Assembly (NCBI RefSeq): GCF_017312365.1
Contig: NZ_BLJI01000002.1
Location: forward strand, 62,001-126,000
Direction of reading: 5' to 3'
DNA: 64,000 nt
DNA from: Chroococcus sp. FPU101
GTDB lineage: Bacteria; Cyanobacteriota; Cyanobacteriia; Cyanobacteriales; Microcystaceae
Positions 1 to 9,222 of this stretch are shown piece by piece. Positions within the stretch are counted from its first letter, which is position 1; each line of letters starts with the position of its first letter. The position numbers were made by a program, and so were the translations under genes. The notes beneath the pieces were generated by a model that was not told where the DNA came from, did no database searches, and saw only the letters and a program-made list of their open reading frames with translations.

Positions 1-293
1 ATTTGGCTTGGTTTGATCGCTCCTTGTTGGCAAGCTTGCAGGATTTTTTGTTCTTCTCTACTCAGAGGATACGGGGAATTTTCCAGTTTGAGTACATTTT
101 TACCATCAGGTGTCAGCTTAATGGTTTTAATTTCTTCCTTACAGTCTATTAATTTACGATCGCGCAACTGACGACAAATCTTATTTCTTTCGGCTGCCTT
201 GGTTTTATCATTAAGTTTAATCTCACTCAAGGAAGCTTGATAATTATCCTTGCTCAAAAGTTTGAGAAGAAATTTTAGTTCTAGGGTATCCAT
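1..293 (-). CDS. Hypothetical protein, 5' part only (runs off left edge)
   Basis: An open frame on the minus strand starts at the ATG whose complement ends at 293 and stays open to the window edge, giving about 97 residues that begin MDTLELKFLLKLLSKD. The protein is charged and apparently helical. Segments such as KICRQLRDRKLI followed by IKLTPDGK look like the end of a winged-helix fold, where the recognition helix leads into a wing, so a DNA-binding or regulatory role is possible but not shown. No signal peptide or membrane segment is visible. The gene is divergent from fumC, with about 225 bases between the starts. I do not recognise a named family. Confidence 0.6.
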   Translation of the reverse strand, partial: MDTLELKFLLKLLSKDNYQASLSEIKLNDKTKAAERNKICRQLRDRKLIDCKEEIKTIKLTPDGKNVLKLENSPYPLSREEQKILQACQQGAIKPSQ

Positions 294-518
294 GTTTTTA
301 CGACTACAACTGACGGAATAAGCTAGACTAGGCAGTATAGAAAGGTTCTAGCGATTTTAGATGACACGCTTGACTTCTTGTTCAACCTAGCTACGTGGAT
401 TTACAGTGTTAGTATTCCCAGAAATAGCCGCAAAAATCACAGTTTTAAAAAATTTATGACTTTGACTTTCTTCTAAAATATCTAATATTGAAATTTGTTA
501 AGGACTGATTTTACTTTT

Positions 519-1904
519 ATGACGCATCGTATCGAAAAAGACAGTATGGGTGAGATCGAAGTGGAAAACGATCGCTACTGGGGCGCACAAACACAACGTT
601 CTTTGATTCATTTTGATATCGGTAATGATCAGATGCACCCAGAATTGATCCGCGCTTTTGGTATCCTAAAAAAAGCCGCAGCAATGGTGAATCATGATTT
701 AGGAAAACTTCCCACAGAACAAGCACAATTAATTATATCTGTTGCGGATGAGGTGATAGAAGGGAAATTAATGGATCATTTTCCCTTAAGAGTTTGGCAA
801 ACGGGAAGTGGCACCCAAACTAATATGAACGTTAATGAAGTGATCGCCAATCGTGCGATAGAATTAGCGGGTGGAACGATGGGCAGTAAAAAACCGATCC
901 ATCCGAATGATCACGTTAATATGTCCCAATCTTCTAATGATACTTTCCCGACGGCGATGCACATTGTCGCGGCTACAGAAATTATTAATCAACTCATTCC
1001 TAATGTTAGTCAATTACGGGATGCGATCGCACAAAAAGCCGAAGAATTTCAAAATATTATTAAAATCGGTCGCACTCACTTAATGGATGCGGTACCTTTA
1101 ACCTTGGGACAAGAATTTTCAGGATATGTCGCCCAATTAGACCAAAGTATCCAACGAATTAAAAATAGTTTACCTGATTTATATGAATTGGCTCTCGGTG
1201 GAACCGCAGTCGGAACAGGTCTAAATACTCATCCCGAATTTGCTCAACGTTCTGCCGAAAAGATTGCTTTATTGACGGGACTACCTTTCACTAGCGCACC
1301 GAATAAATTTGCAGCTTTAGCAAGTCATGATGCTCTAGTTGCAACCAGTGGTACCCTCAAAACCATAGCCTGTTCCTTGATGAAAATTGCGAATGATATT
1401 CGTTGGTTAGGATCAGGGCCTAGATGTGGCTTAGGTGAATTAATTTTACCTGAAAATGAACCTGGTTCCTCGATTATGCCTGGAAAAGTCAACCCGACAC
1501 AAAGCGAGGCGATGACGATGGTTTGTCTACAGGTCATCGGGAATGATACCACAATAGCGATCGCAGGTACACAGGGAAATTTTGAATTAAATGTCTTTAA
1601 GCCTGTGATGATTCATAATTTGTTACACTCAATTGATTTATTAGCAGATGCTTGCCGTTCTTTCAAGGAACATTTAGTCATCGGTATTCAACCTAATCAT
1701 CAACAGATTGAGTATTATCTAGAAAATTCCTTGATGTTAGTTACAGCCTTAAACCCTCATATCGGCTATGAGAATGCCGCGACAGTTGCTAAAAAAGCTC
1801 ATGCAGAAGGAAAAACTCTAAAACAAGCTTGTTTAGAATTAGGTTTTTTAACCTCCGAAGAGTTTGAACAATGGGTTAGACCCGAAAAAATGATTAATCC
1901 GTAG
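519..1904 (+). CDS. fumC: Fumarate hydratase, class II
   Basis: The enzyme reversibly hydrates fumarate to L-malate in the cytosolic branch of the TCA cycle. The 461-residue product has the usual length for the iron-independent class II enzyme. The fumarase/aspartase superfamily signature [11 protein letters not shown] lies near residue 316, and the substrate-binding segments [12 protein letters not shown] and SSNDTFPTA are also present. The frame is open from a TTG at 495, but the ATG at 519 gives the standard N-terminus ([15 protein letters not shown]) and is preferred. The gene stands alone; the next gene follows after about 190 bases. Family assignment is very secure. Argininosuccinate lyase and aspartase are less likely because the fumarase-specific motifs fit throughout. 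Confidence 0.96.
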   Translation: MTHRIEKDSMGEIEVENDRYWGAQTQRSLIHFDIGNDQMHPELIRAFGILKKAAAMVNHDLGKLPTEQAQLIISVADEVIEGKLMDHFPLRVWQTGSGTQTNMNVNEVIANRAIELAGGTMGSKKPIHPNDHVNMSQSSNDTFPTAMHIVAATEIINQLIPNVSQLRDAIAQKAEEFQNIIKIGRTHLMDAVPLTLGQEFSGYVAQLDQSIQRIKNSLPDLYELALGGTAVGTGLNTHPEFAQRSAEKIALLTGLPFTSAPNKFAALASHDALVATSGTLKTIACSLMKIANDIRWLGSGPRCGLGELILPENEPGSSIMPGKVNPTQSEAMTMVCLQVIGNDTTIAIAGTQGNFELNVFKPVMIHNLLHSIDLLADACRSFKEHLVIGIQPNHQQIEYYLENSLMLVTALNPHIGYENAATVAKKAHAEGKTLKQACLELGFLTSEEFEQWVRPEKMINP

Positions 1905-2097
1905 CAAGAAGGTCAAAAAATGTTGAAAAATTTCTCAAGTATGTTAGAATAACGAATAGAGAAATAAACTCGGTGTCCAAGCTCGGTGTCAGTGTTAACT
2001 AGATTAAAGTATTTAAGATTTGGTATTCGTCAGCTTCTTTCCGAAATTAGCCTCTCTACATTTTTTCCGAACATTTTGATTGAACAGGTACAAGCGT

Positions 2098-2397
2098 ATG
2101 TCTATTTTTATCGGTAATCTCTCCTATGAGGTAACCAAAGAAGATCTCTCTGATGTCTTCACTGAATACGGCAAGGTTCAGAGAGTTCACATTCCTACTG
2201 ATCGTGAAACAGGCAAAAAAAGAGGTTTCGCTTTCGTAGAAATGGAAACTAAAGTTCAAGAAGCTGCCGCTATTGAAGCCCTAGATGGTGCTGAATGGAT
2301 GGGGCGCGAATTGAAAGTCAACCAAGCCAGAGAGCGTGAAGATAAAGGCTCGTTTGGTGGTGGCGGTGGTGGCGGTAACAGACAAAGACGCTACTAG
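2098..2397 (+). CDS. Glycine-tailed RNA-binding protein (Rbp, single RRM)
   Basis: This is a 99-residue protein with one RNA-recognition motif. RNP2 is IFIGNLSY near residue 3 and RNP1 is KRGFAFVEM near residue 42. A short Gly-rich tail (residues about 86-93) ends in an Arg-rich stretch. This architecture is that of the cyanobacterial Rbp proteins, which bind RNA and are often cold-induced. The frame extends to a TTG at 2080, but the ATG at 2098 starts exactly at the RRM, as in the family. The upstream gap of about 190 bases holds a 9-base direct repeat CTCGGTGTC (1969 and 1982) and probably a long leader. A terminator follows. Which paralogue it is cannot be told. Confidence 0.93.
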   Translation: MSIFIGNLSYEVTKEDLSDVFTEYGKVQRVHIPTDRETGKKRGFAFVEMETKVQEAAAIEALDGAEWMGRELKVNQAREREDKGSFGGGGGGGNRQRRY

Positions 2398-2438
2398 AAC
2401 GAAAAATATCTTTTAAGATCATTTGAATTTTAGTTGAG

Positions 2439-2463
2439 GGAAGCTAGTTAAGCTTCCTTTTTT
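2439..2463 (+). terminator. Intrinsic terminator of the rbp gene
   Basis: A perfect 7-bp stem GGAAGCT/AGCTTCC with a 5-base loop AGTTA is followed directly by six T residues. It lies about 40 bases after the stop of the RNA-binding protein gene, in the right orientation. Confidence 0.8.
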
Positions 2464-2495
2464 GTTGTGAATAGGTAATAACACTTACTTTACCA

Positions 2496-2530
2496 CCTCT
2501 CCCCCTAGCCCCCTCCTCACAGGAGGGGAA
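2496..2530. repeat. C-rich palindromic intergenic element
   Basis: A C-rich run ends in an 8-bp inverted repeat CCCCTCCT/AGGAGGGG with a 3-base loop. It differs sharply from the AT-rich surroundings. Elements reading roughly 'ccctagccccctcct' are common dispersed intergenic repeats in cyanobacterial genomes. Only one copy is seen in this window, so its repeat nature here rests on general knowledge. Confidence 0.5.
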
Positions 2531-2687
2531 ACGTTAGAGGAATATGTTTATCGGTGGGAGCGTCAACTCCTTTACCCTTTCATCTCCTAAATGATGTTAG
2601 GCTAAATTTCATAAGAGAATTTATTATATCAGTTCAAGTGTACTGATTGTAATCAAGACTTGAGCTTTAGAGAATTACCCTAGATTA

Positions 2688-3431
2688 ATGAATACATTTT
2701 CCTTTATTTTTGGATTAGTTTTAGGACTTGTCATCTGTTATTGGCAAAGAGTGCGTATCAATAACCAGTTATACCAACTGCTGAAGACTTCACCCTATCC
2801 CGTTGATTTTTCCACTTCTTTACCATTGTTGTCTCTAGTGCGACGAGAAATACATTATTTGTATGAAAAACAACAGCAACTAGAACAAGAAGTTGTAACC
2901 CAATCATCAATTTTAGAAACAGCACCTATCGGTTATTTAGAAGTTGATTTAGACAATCATCTTTTAAAATGTAATCAGCAAGCCAAAGAACTATTAAAAA
3001 TAGATCGATGGCAAATCGGGCAAATGAGATTACTTTTAGAGTTAGTGCGTTCCTATGAATTAGATCAATTAATTGAAATTACTCGAAAAACTCAAAGACC
3101 ACACGTTAAAGAATGGTTTTTTTACCCTACTCAATATTCCCTCAATGATTCTACAGAAAAAACTCTAAAAAATAAATTTAATATTAATAAATCAACGGCT
3201 CTTAAAGCTTATAGCTATCCACTTCCAGATGAAAAAGTTTGTGTTTTTCTAGAAAATCAACAACAGCTAGCTGAACTTGTCCAATCACATGATCGCGCCT
3301 TTTCTGATTTAACCCACGAACTCAGAACCCCCTTAACTTCTATCTCTTTAGTTGCTGAAACCTTACAAAAACGCTTGCAAAATCCCGAAAAACGTTGGGT
3401 AGAGCAACTGCTAAAAGAGTTAATCGTTTAA
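2688..3431 (+). CDS. sphS: SphS-like phosphate sensor kinase, N-terminal part (frameshifted)
   Basis: The first 247 residues hold an N-terminal membrane segment (about 5-20), a PAS-like region beginning near LETAPIGYLEVD, and the dimerisation H-box DLTHELRTPLTS with the phospho-accepting His at residue 210. The order matches SphS/PhoR-type kinases that sense phosphate limitation. The frame ends at 3431 just after the H-box helix, while the rest of the kinase continues in the -1 frame. One base is missing around 3417-3421: inserting one there restores an unbroken kinase of about 435 residues. PhoU follows downstream, which supports a phosphate role. As it stands the protein lacks an ATPase domain. 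The sphS name rests on architecture and neighbour, not on alignment. Confidence 0.8.
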   Translation: MNTFSFIFGLVLGLVICYWQRVRINNQLYQLLKTSPYPVDFSTSLPLLSLVRREIHYLYEKQQQLEQEVVTQSSILETAPIGYLEVDLDNHLLKCNQQAKELLKIDRWQIGQMRLLLELVRSYELDQLIEITRKTQRPHVKEWFFYPTQYSLNDSTEKTLKNKFNINKSTALKAYSYPLPDEKVCVFLENQQQLAELVQSHDRAFSDLTHELRTPLTSISLVAETLQKRLQNPEKRWVEQLLKELIV

Positions 3432-3994
3432 TTAAACTCATTCAAAATTATTTAGAAATTAATCAATTACAAGCTAATCCAGACCAATTAAATTATGAAA
3501 TTGTTAATGTAAAAGATTTAATTCTATCCGCTTGGCAGAGTATTTTACCAATTGCTCAACAAAAAGAAGTTACTTTAGATTATCAAGAATTAGAAGAATG
3601 TTTAATAGAAGGTGATCCCGCACGTTTGACCCAAGTTTTTTTAAATCTATTCAATAATTGCATTAAATATAGTCCAAAGCAAGAAACCATCTTAGTACAA
3701 ATAGTTTTAAAAAGGGAAAACAACGAAATTAAACAAATACAAATCGATTTTATAGATTCTGGGATTGGATTCCTAGAAACCGATTTACCCTACGTTTTCC
3801 AACGTCTCTATCGTGGTGATCTCTCTCGAACTCGACAAGATGAGACAAATTCTTTAACCCCAGGTTGTGGTTTAGGTCTTTCTATTTCTCAACAAATTAT
3901 TCAAGCTCATCAAGGCTCTATGATTGCAAAAAACCATCCACAAACGGGGGGAGCATGGGTTACTATTATTCTACCTCTCAAAAAAGTCAGTTAA
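3395..3994 (+). CDS. sphS: SphS-like phosphate sensor kinase, C-terminal ATPase part (frameshifted)
   Basis: This frame carries the second half of the same kinase. From about 3419 it continues the dimerisation helix (VNRLIKLIQNYLEINQL), then shows the N-box (LFNNCIKYSP), the G1 box (DSGIGF), the F-box region (VFQRLYRGD) and the G2 box (GCGLGLSISQQII) of a HATPase_c domain. The open frame reaches back to 3395 only by overlapping the first part, and its first residues (MGRATAK) do not look native. No convincing ribosome binding site precedes it, so independent expression is unlikely. It ends about 260 bases before phoU. It is best read as one gene with the upstream frame, split by a one-base deletion or a sequencing error. 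Confidence 0.8.
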   Translation: MGRATAKRVNRLIKLIQNYLEINQLQANPDQLNYEIVNVKDLILSAWQSILPIAQQKEVTLDYQELEECLIEGDPARLTQVFLNLFNNCIKYSPKQETILVQIVLKRENNEIKQIQIDFIDSGIGFLETDLPYVFQRLYRGDLSRTRQDETNSLTPGCGLGLSISQQIIQAHQGSMIAKNHPQTGGAWVTIILPLKKVS

Positions 3995-4251
3995 TTTGTC
4001 ATCAAATCGTGACTTTGAATTGATGAAACTGAGTAATTGCTAGATAAAAAATGCTCATTCCATAAGCCATAATAGCTTGATTTAGATCAAGAAAAGAAAA
4101 TTGTTTTTAGTTAAATTTAGTTTAAAGCTATTTTCCTTGTAAAAGTTAGTATCTATCTTTGGGATTATGTTTATACTCAAAAAGAGTTTTTCTTGTTATT
4201 AATATAAATAGAATCTAAAATATACAACTTTAAGGTCTTGCTATTTGTCAA

Positions 4252-4920
4252 GTGAATTTATCAGCCTACACCAACCGCCCAGAACGATCGCACTTTGAAC
4301 GATGTCTCAAACGTCTAGAACAAGATGTCTTACGCATGGGCGCATTGGTTGAAGAATCATTTCGTTTAAGTCATCGCTCACTGTTTGAGCGAGATCTAGA
4401 AGCAGCCCAAAAAATCAAAAAACTAGATAAAGAAATTGATCGCTATTATCGTCAAATCGAATCAGACTGTGCTACCTTTATGACGCTACAAGCCCCAGTA
4501 GCTCAGGATCTAAGATTATTAAGTGCTTTTATGCAACTGGTGAGAGATTTAGAGCGAATAGGTGATTATGCCAAAGATTTAGCCGAAATTGCGATCAAAC
4601 TTTTCTCATATCCTCCTCATGAGTGTATGAAAGAAATCCTCGCCATGTCAGAATATGCTCAACTTATGTTAGCAACCAGTTTAGTTGCTCTGACTGAATT
4701 AGACCCAGAAGCGGGGCAAAAAGTGAAAAAGCTAGATGATAACGTAGATGATGCGTATGATCGACTCTACGAAATTTTAGCGCAACAAAGAGATATAAAA
4801 GGAGTCGTTGAACCGATTTTACTGATGGGCTTAATGATTCGTCATTTAGAAAGAATGGCCGACCATGCGACCAATATAGCCCAAAGAGTGTCTTATATTG
4901 TGACGGGAACTCGTGGCTAA
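4252..4920 (+). CDS. phoU: Phosphate signalling regulator PhoU
   Basis: PhoU proteins connect the Pst phosphate transporter to the PhoR/SphS kinase and repress the Pho regulon when phosphate is plentiful. The 222-residue product shows the two-fold repeated three-helix PhoU fold. Each half carries an acidic metal-binding motif (KLDKEIDRYYRQIE, KLDDNVDDAYDRLYE) followed by RDLERIGDYA and RHLERMADHATNIA. The start is GTG at 4252, and the protein begins MNLSAYTNRPERSHFER. It lies just downstream of the broken SphS-like kinase, which suggests a sensor and regulator pair. No convincing CTTAACCT-type Pho boxes were found in the gap before it. The cyanobacterial counterpart has been called SphU. Confidence 0.93.
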   Translation: MNLSAYTNRPERSHFERCLKRLEQDVLRMGALVEESFRLSHRSLFERDLEAAQKIKKLDKEIDRYYRQIESDCATFMTLQAPVAQDLRLLSAFMQLVRDLERIGDYAKDLAEIAIKLFSYPPHECMKEILAMSEYAQLMLATSLVALTELDPEAGQKVKKLDDNVDDAYDRLYEILAQQRDIKGVVEPILLMGLMIRHLERMADHATNIAQRVSYIVTGTRG

Positions 4921-4996
4921 TTAAGCAAATCACTATTCACTGTTTACAGCTTATAGGTAAGATAAGTCACAGAAGTGAATTTTAAAAAAGGTAACC

Positions 4997-6388
4997 TTGA
5001 CAGAAAATCTAACATCGATTCAAACCGGTTTACGCAGTGAACTACGACAATTAGTCCGTAGTCAACTCGAGCTATTGTTAGAACAAGGGAACTTAGAGGG
5101 AGCAAAATCGCTACTCATTCCAGTTTTGCCCGTCGATATTGCCGAAGCCATTGAAGGTTTACCCGAATCAATGCAGGTCATTGCCTTTCGTCTATTGTCC
5201 AAAGCCGAAGCGATCGAAGTTTACGAACATTTAGACACCACCGTTCAACAAGCATTAATCCAACAATTTAAACAGCAAGAAGTTCTCGACATCGTTGATA
5301 AAATGTCTCCAGACGATCGAGTTAGATTATTTGATGAACTCCCTGCTAAAATTGTACGCCGTTTACTTTCCCAACTCAGTCCAGGCGAACGACAATCAAC
5401 CGCTTTATTATTAGGCTATGAAGAGGGAACCGCAGGGCGAATTATGACACCCGAATATATTTCCCTCAAAGAAACCCTTACCCTAAGCGAAACCCTAAAA
5501 CGAATTCGTAGTTTAGCCAATGCTTCAGAAATCGTTTATTACCTATATGTTACCGATGCGTCACGTCAGTTAACGGGAATTGTTTCACTCAGAGATTTAG
5601 TGATCTGTGATCCCGAAACCACTCTAGGGGAAATCATGACGCGGGAAGTTGTTTGCGTACATACCGATACCGATGAAGTTGAAGTCGCCCACATGATCCA
5701 ACGCTATGATTTACTAGCATTACCCGTAGTAGATCGAGAACAGCGTCTAGTCGGAGTCGTCACCGTCGATGATATCTTAGATATTTTGCAACAAGAAGCC
5801 ACTAAAGATATTTATGCGATCGGTGGTTTACAATCAGACGGCGATAATTACTTTCAGACTGATTTAATCACCGTCGTTCGTAAGCGCGTTGTTTGGTTGT
5901 TAGTCTTGTTACTAACGAATACAGTCACAGGAACTATCATTAAGACACAGACTGGCATCATTGAAAAAATGGCGATCCTAACTGCTTTTATTCCGCTACT
6001 AACGGGAACGGGGGGAAATGTCGGGGCGCAATCTTCGACTGTAGTGATTCGGGGTTTAAATACCGACGAAATTCGTACACTCGGTTCGTTCAAAATCGTC
6101 TGGCGCGAAGCTCAAGCAGGAATTCTCTTAGGAATTATTTTAGGAGCATTAGCCGCTTTTTGGGCTTATTTTTTACTTCATGCTAACGTAGCTGTGGCGA
6201 TCTCAGTCGGTATTAGTTTAGTTGGAATTGCTCTTTTAGCAGCCGTCGCAGGTTCAACCCTACCCTTTATCTTTCAATCATTGGGATTAGATCCCGCTTT
6301 AATGTCGGCACCTTTTATTACGACTGCCGTTGATGTACTTGGGGTACTGATTTATTTTACCATCGCCCGTATGATTCTAAATCTTTAA
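4997..6388 (+). CDS. mgtE: Magnesium transporter MgtE
   Basis: MgtE is a homodimeric Mg2+ channel of the inner membrane, gated by cytoplasmic Mg2+. The 463 residues follow the family order: an N-terminal helical superhelix domain (about 15-130), a pair of CBS domains (about 140-265, with EGTAGRIMTPEY and LGEIMTREVVCV at their starts), a plug helix, and five predicted membrane helices (about 290-463) with the pore signature PLLTGTGGNVGAQSSTVVIRG. The start is a TTG at 4997, supported by AAAAAGG ending about 6 bases upstream. The gene lies 76 bases after phoU and 9 bases before a WD40 gene that is probably co-transcribed. Confidence 0.96.
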   Translation: MTENLTSIQTGLRSELRQLVRSQLELLLEQGNLEGAKSLLIPVLPVDIAEAIEGLPESMQVIAFRLLSKAEAIEVYEHLDTTVQQALIQQFKQQEVLDIVDKMSPDDRVRLFDELPAKIVRRLLSQLSPGERQSTALLLGYEEGTAGRIMTPEYISLKETLTLSETLKRIRSLANASEIVYYLYVTDASRQLTGIVSLRDLVICDPETTLGEIMTREVVCVHTDTDEVEVAHMIQRYDLLALPVVDREQRLVGVVTVDDILDILQQEATKDIYAIGGLQSDGDNYFQTDLITVVRKRVVWLLVLLLTNTVTGTIIKTQTGIIEKMAILTAFIPLLTGTGGNVGAQSSTVVIRGLNTDEIRTLGSFKIVWREAQAGILLGIILGALAAFWAYFLLHANVAVAISVGISLVGIALLAAVAGSTLPFIFQSLGLDPALMSAPFITTAVDVLGVLIYFTIARMILNL

Positions 6389-6397
6389 ATAGCGATT

Positions 6398-7891
6398 ATG
6401 TTACTCAATCAACTTCATTGGCTAGACGTTTTAGAATATGTGTCCTATGGCATTACAGCGATTAGTCTTTTAATTGCACTCAATACAAACTCTTTTATCT
6501 ATACACTGATTGGACTTACGATTACACTTGGACTCAATATTATTAATCGTGTACGGGCAGCCCACGCCTCAATTAGTAACCGTAAAATAGTGACAGGAAC
6601 CGTTAAACAACTACAGCATCAATGGAGTGAAGAACTGCATCCTCTAGCCCAGAAAACAACTCAAGCAACTGAAACAATGAGCCAAAACCTCGCAGTTGTT
6701 GAAGAAAACCTCTTTACGTTAGAACAATCTCTCAATGGGATTATACAATATCTTAATAACCACGCGCTACGAGAACGAATTGAACGAATTGAACGCTCAT
6801 ATCTTCATTTAAAAAAAGAGATTATAAATATTCTGCCCGAAACGTCATCCCCTGTCTTGCGAGATATTGAACCGCCACCAACCGACTTACCCACCTCTTT
6901 ACCTAGTATTCATCTTGTACCTCATCCTGCGGCGACGATCTCTGAACCTCAATGGAACTGCCTTCATCAATTTCAAGCACATCAAGATGCGATCGCTTCA
7001 ATGAGTATCAGTGCTGATGGACAACTTATAGCTACTGCTAGTTGGGATCACAAGCTAAAAATCTGGGATCTGAAAACAGGTCAGATCATCAGTACTATAA
7101 AAGCTCATGATCAAGCTGTCTTAGCCGTTGTTTTCACCACACATGATACTGAATATCATCTCGCGTCGGGAAGCTTTGACCACACTGTTAAACTCTGGTC
7201 TTTGGCTGGAAAACAGTTAAAACTCGATTTATTGCTGACTGCCCATACGGGATCGGTTCATGCTTTAATCTTTGCTCATCAAGCCGCCCTCTTACTCAGT
7301 GGTAGCTATGATCAATCTGTTAAACAATGGCAAGTCGAAAACGGTGAAATGACGGCAAGTTCTTATGAAGCATTAGGCGCGATCTATGCTTTAGCACTTG
7401 ATCCACTTGAACAATTAATTGCTAGTGCAGGCGGTGATGGAACTGTTAATATCTGGAAAGTCGGAAGCGGTGAAAAAATCTCTCATTTGGGTGGGAATAT
7501 TTCTTCAATTAAATCTTTGGCTATTAGTCCCGATGGACAAATTTTAGGGGCGGGGTGTGTTGATGGTAGTGTTAAACTGTGGCAATTTGAACAACAAGGG
7601 ATTAAAAAAACTGTCCAACCGATCCGAACTTTTAAGGCACATCAAGGACAAGTACAAGCCCTTGTTTTTAGCGAAAATGGAGAATTTTTAATCAGTGGAG
7701 GTGCAGATGGTTTAAGCAAAATTTGGCACCCTAGCCATCAGGATGCGATCGCTACCCTCAGTTTAACCGATGATTCTCGTCCTCCCGCAATTTTTACACT
7801 CGCTTTAAGTAAAGATGGTCAATATTTGGCAGCAGGAGGCGGTAACGGTATGATAAAAATCTGGCAGAAAAATCAATCGGAGAAAAACTAA
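6398..7891 (+). CDS. Membrane-anchored WD40 repeat protein
   Basis: This is a 497-residue protein with three parts. Two hydrophobic helices (about 12-50) would anchor it in a membrane. A coiled-coil-like, Glu/Gln-rich region spans about 60-150. From about 185 to the end there are seven WD40 units (for example [44 protein letters not shown]), enough to close one beta-propeller. WD40 propellers are protein-interaction platforms; the partner is unknown. It starts 9 bases after mgtE and ends 4 bases before leuD, so the three genes are probably one transcript. No enzymatic domain is visible. Confidence 0.88.
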   Translation: MLLNQLHWLDVLEYVSYGITAISLLIALNTNSFIYTLIGLTITLGLNIINRVRAAHASISNRKIVTGTVKQLQHQWSEELHPLAQKTTQATETMSQNLAVVEENLFTLEQSLNGIIQYLNNHALRERIERIERSYLHLKKEIINILPETSSPVLRDIEPPPTDLPTSLPSIHLVPHPAATISEPQWNCLHQFQAHQDAIASMSISADGQLIATASWDHKLKIWDLKTGQIISTIKAHDQAVLAVVFTTHDTEYHLASGSFDHTVKLWSLAGKQLKLDLLLTAHTGSVHALIFAHQAALLLSGSYDQSVKQWQVENGEMTASSYEALGAIYALALDPLEQLIASAGGDGTVNIWKVGSGEKISHLGGNISSIKSLAISPDGQILGAGCVDGSVKLWQFEQQGIKKTVQPIRTFKAHQGQVQALVFSENGEFLISGGADGLSKIWHPSHQDAIATLSLTDDSRPPAIFTLALSKDGQYLAAGGGNGMIKIWQKNQSEKN

Positions 7892-7895
7892 AATT

Positions 7896-8504
7896 ATGAG
7901 TCAAGTTAAACGCATTGTTGGGACAGGTATTCCTTTAAGTGGTGATGATATTGATACCGATCGCATTATTCCCGCCCGTTTTTTGCGTTGTGTCACCTTT
8001 GATGGACTCGGTGAACAGGTTTTTGCCGACGATCGCACTCAAATGCAAGGTCAACATCCTTTTGATTTACCCCAGTATCAAGGGGCTAAAATCTTAGTCG
8101 TCAATGCTAATTTTGGTTGTGGTTCTTCTAGAGAACACGCCCCCCAAGCGATTATCCGATGGGGTATACAAGGTATTATCGGCGAAAGTTTTGCAGAAAT
8201 CTTTTTTGGCAATTGTATCGCTAATGGTGTTCCCTGCGTAACTGCCTCCCCAGAAGCCGTCAAACAAATACAAATGATCTTACAAGAAAACCCTCAAGCT
8301 TCACTAACACTCGATCTAGAAAATTTAGAAGTCCATTGCGAGCAGTTTACAGCAGCCATTTCAGTCAATGAAGGATCACTTTCTATGCTAATTGCTGGTA
8401 GTTGGGATTCTTGTGGACAACTAATCCAAAATACGGATGAAATTAAGACCGCAGCCACTAAATTACCCTATTTACATTGGCAAAATACCCCATCTGTGGT
8501 ATAA
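7896..8504 (+). CDS. leuD: 3-isopropylmalate dehydratase small subunit
   Basis: LeuD pairs with the iron-sulfur subunit LeuC to isomerise 2-isopropylmalate to 3-isopropylmalate in leucine synthesis. The 202-residue product is the swivel domain of the aconitase superfamily, with the diagnostic [14 protein letters not shown] near residue 72 and [14 protein letters not shown] near the N-terminus. It starts 4 bases after the WD40 gene. leuC is not in the window, which is usual in cyanobacteria, where leuC and leuD may be apart. Its 3' end overlaps the convergent COQ4-like gene by 47 bases. Confidence 0.95.
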   Translation: MSQVKRIVGTGIPLSGDDIDTDRIIPARFLRCVTFDGLGEQVFADDRTQMQGQHPFDLPQYQGAKILVVNANFGCGSSREHAPQAIIRWGIQGIIGESFAEIFFGNCIANGVPCVTASPEAVKQIQMILQENPQASLTLDLENLEVHCEQFTAAISVNEGSLSMLIAGSWDSCGQLIQNTDEIKTAATKLPYLHWQNTPSVV

Positions 8505-9147
8505 TATATAGCTCAGTTCTTAACTGTTCTAAAGGCATTTCCCAAAGAGTATTCCATTTAATTCCGACTAAACATTTAGCCTGTTTACCCATGATCCAGC
8601 CTTGAGTTAACGCATCTAAGCGTTGATCCGCTTGGTCAATGTCATGAATTGCGGTTTTTAGGAAATTTTTAGCCAACATCGCCAAAGCAAAACGAGAAAA
8701 GTGTAATTGAGCAGCAATAAAAGCCTGTAACTTGATCTCGCCCTCCATACTGGTATCCGCCCCAATTGCAACGTGCCAAATATCATGGGTTTCAGTCAGA
8801 TGAGTCATCAAATAACTATAATCGTTTTCTGATTTTGTGAATTTTAATTCAACGGGTTTTAGTCCGTTGCTCAACAGATGAACCCCATAGGCATAACCAA
8901 AAGTATCAGGAGGTAAAAGCGACAATTGGTGTAAATCAATTTTTCCTAATTGAAATCGTTCTCTAAAAGCAAGTTGAGTCCAAGGAGTTTGAAAAAGCCT
9001 ATCCAGCATTTTTTGCATACTTTCAGGATCACTGGTGGCATTCACTAAAAGCCCAATAGCCTGAAAGTCGCCGTAGGGGGCTTGAACAAGTGCTATAAAT
9101 TGTTCTAAGATCTCGTCGGTTTGATTTCGTAGCGTTTGATTGTTCAT
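8458..9147 (-). CDS. COQ4-family protein
   Basis: The 229-residue product carries HDIWH followed eleven residues later by Glu, the HDxxHx11E metal-binding motif of COQ4 proteins. In eukaryotes COQ4 is needed for ubiquinone synthesis. Cyanobacteria make plastoquinone rather than ubiquinone, so a role in quinone head-group modification or assembly here is only inference. The start at 9147 gives [16 protein letters not shown]. The C-terminal 15 codons overlap the end of leuD on the opposite strand, an unusually deep convergent overlap. No signal peptide or membrane helix is seen. Confidence 0.82.
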   Translation of the reverse strand: MNNQTLRNQTDEILEQFIALVQAPYGDFQAIGLLVNATSDPESMQKMLDRLFQTPWTQLAFRERFQLGKIDLHQLSLLPPDTFGYAYGVHLLSNGLKPVELKFTKSENDYSYLMTHLTETHDIWHVAIGADTSMEGEIKLQAFIAAQLHFSRFALAMLAKNFLKTAIHDIDQADQRLDALTQGWIMGKQAKCLVGIKWNTLWEMPLEQLRTELYIIPQMGYFANVNRVI

Positions 9148-9222
9148 AGGATTTATAAACCTCCGTTTCTATACTTAATCATCAAAAGTTTTCAATGCTT
9201 TTACGGATGCTCTATCTAATTT

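Noticed and set aside
3395-3431. Programmed -1 frameshift in the SphS-like gene
   Set aside because: The A-AAA-G site could slip, but no full slippery heptamer or downstream stimulatory stem is apparent. A single missing base is the simpler explanation.
4101-4125. Possible Pho boxes (TTAGTTAA then TAGTTTAA) before phoU
   Set aside because: The two units differ from the CTTAACCT consensus and there are only two of them in AT-rich DNA, so they could be chance.
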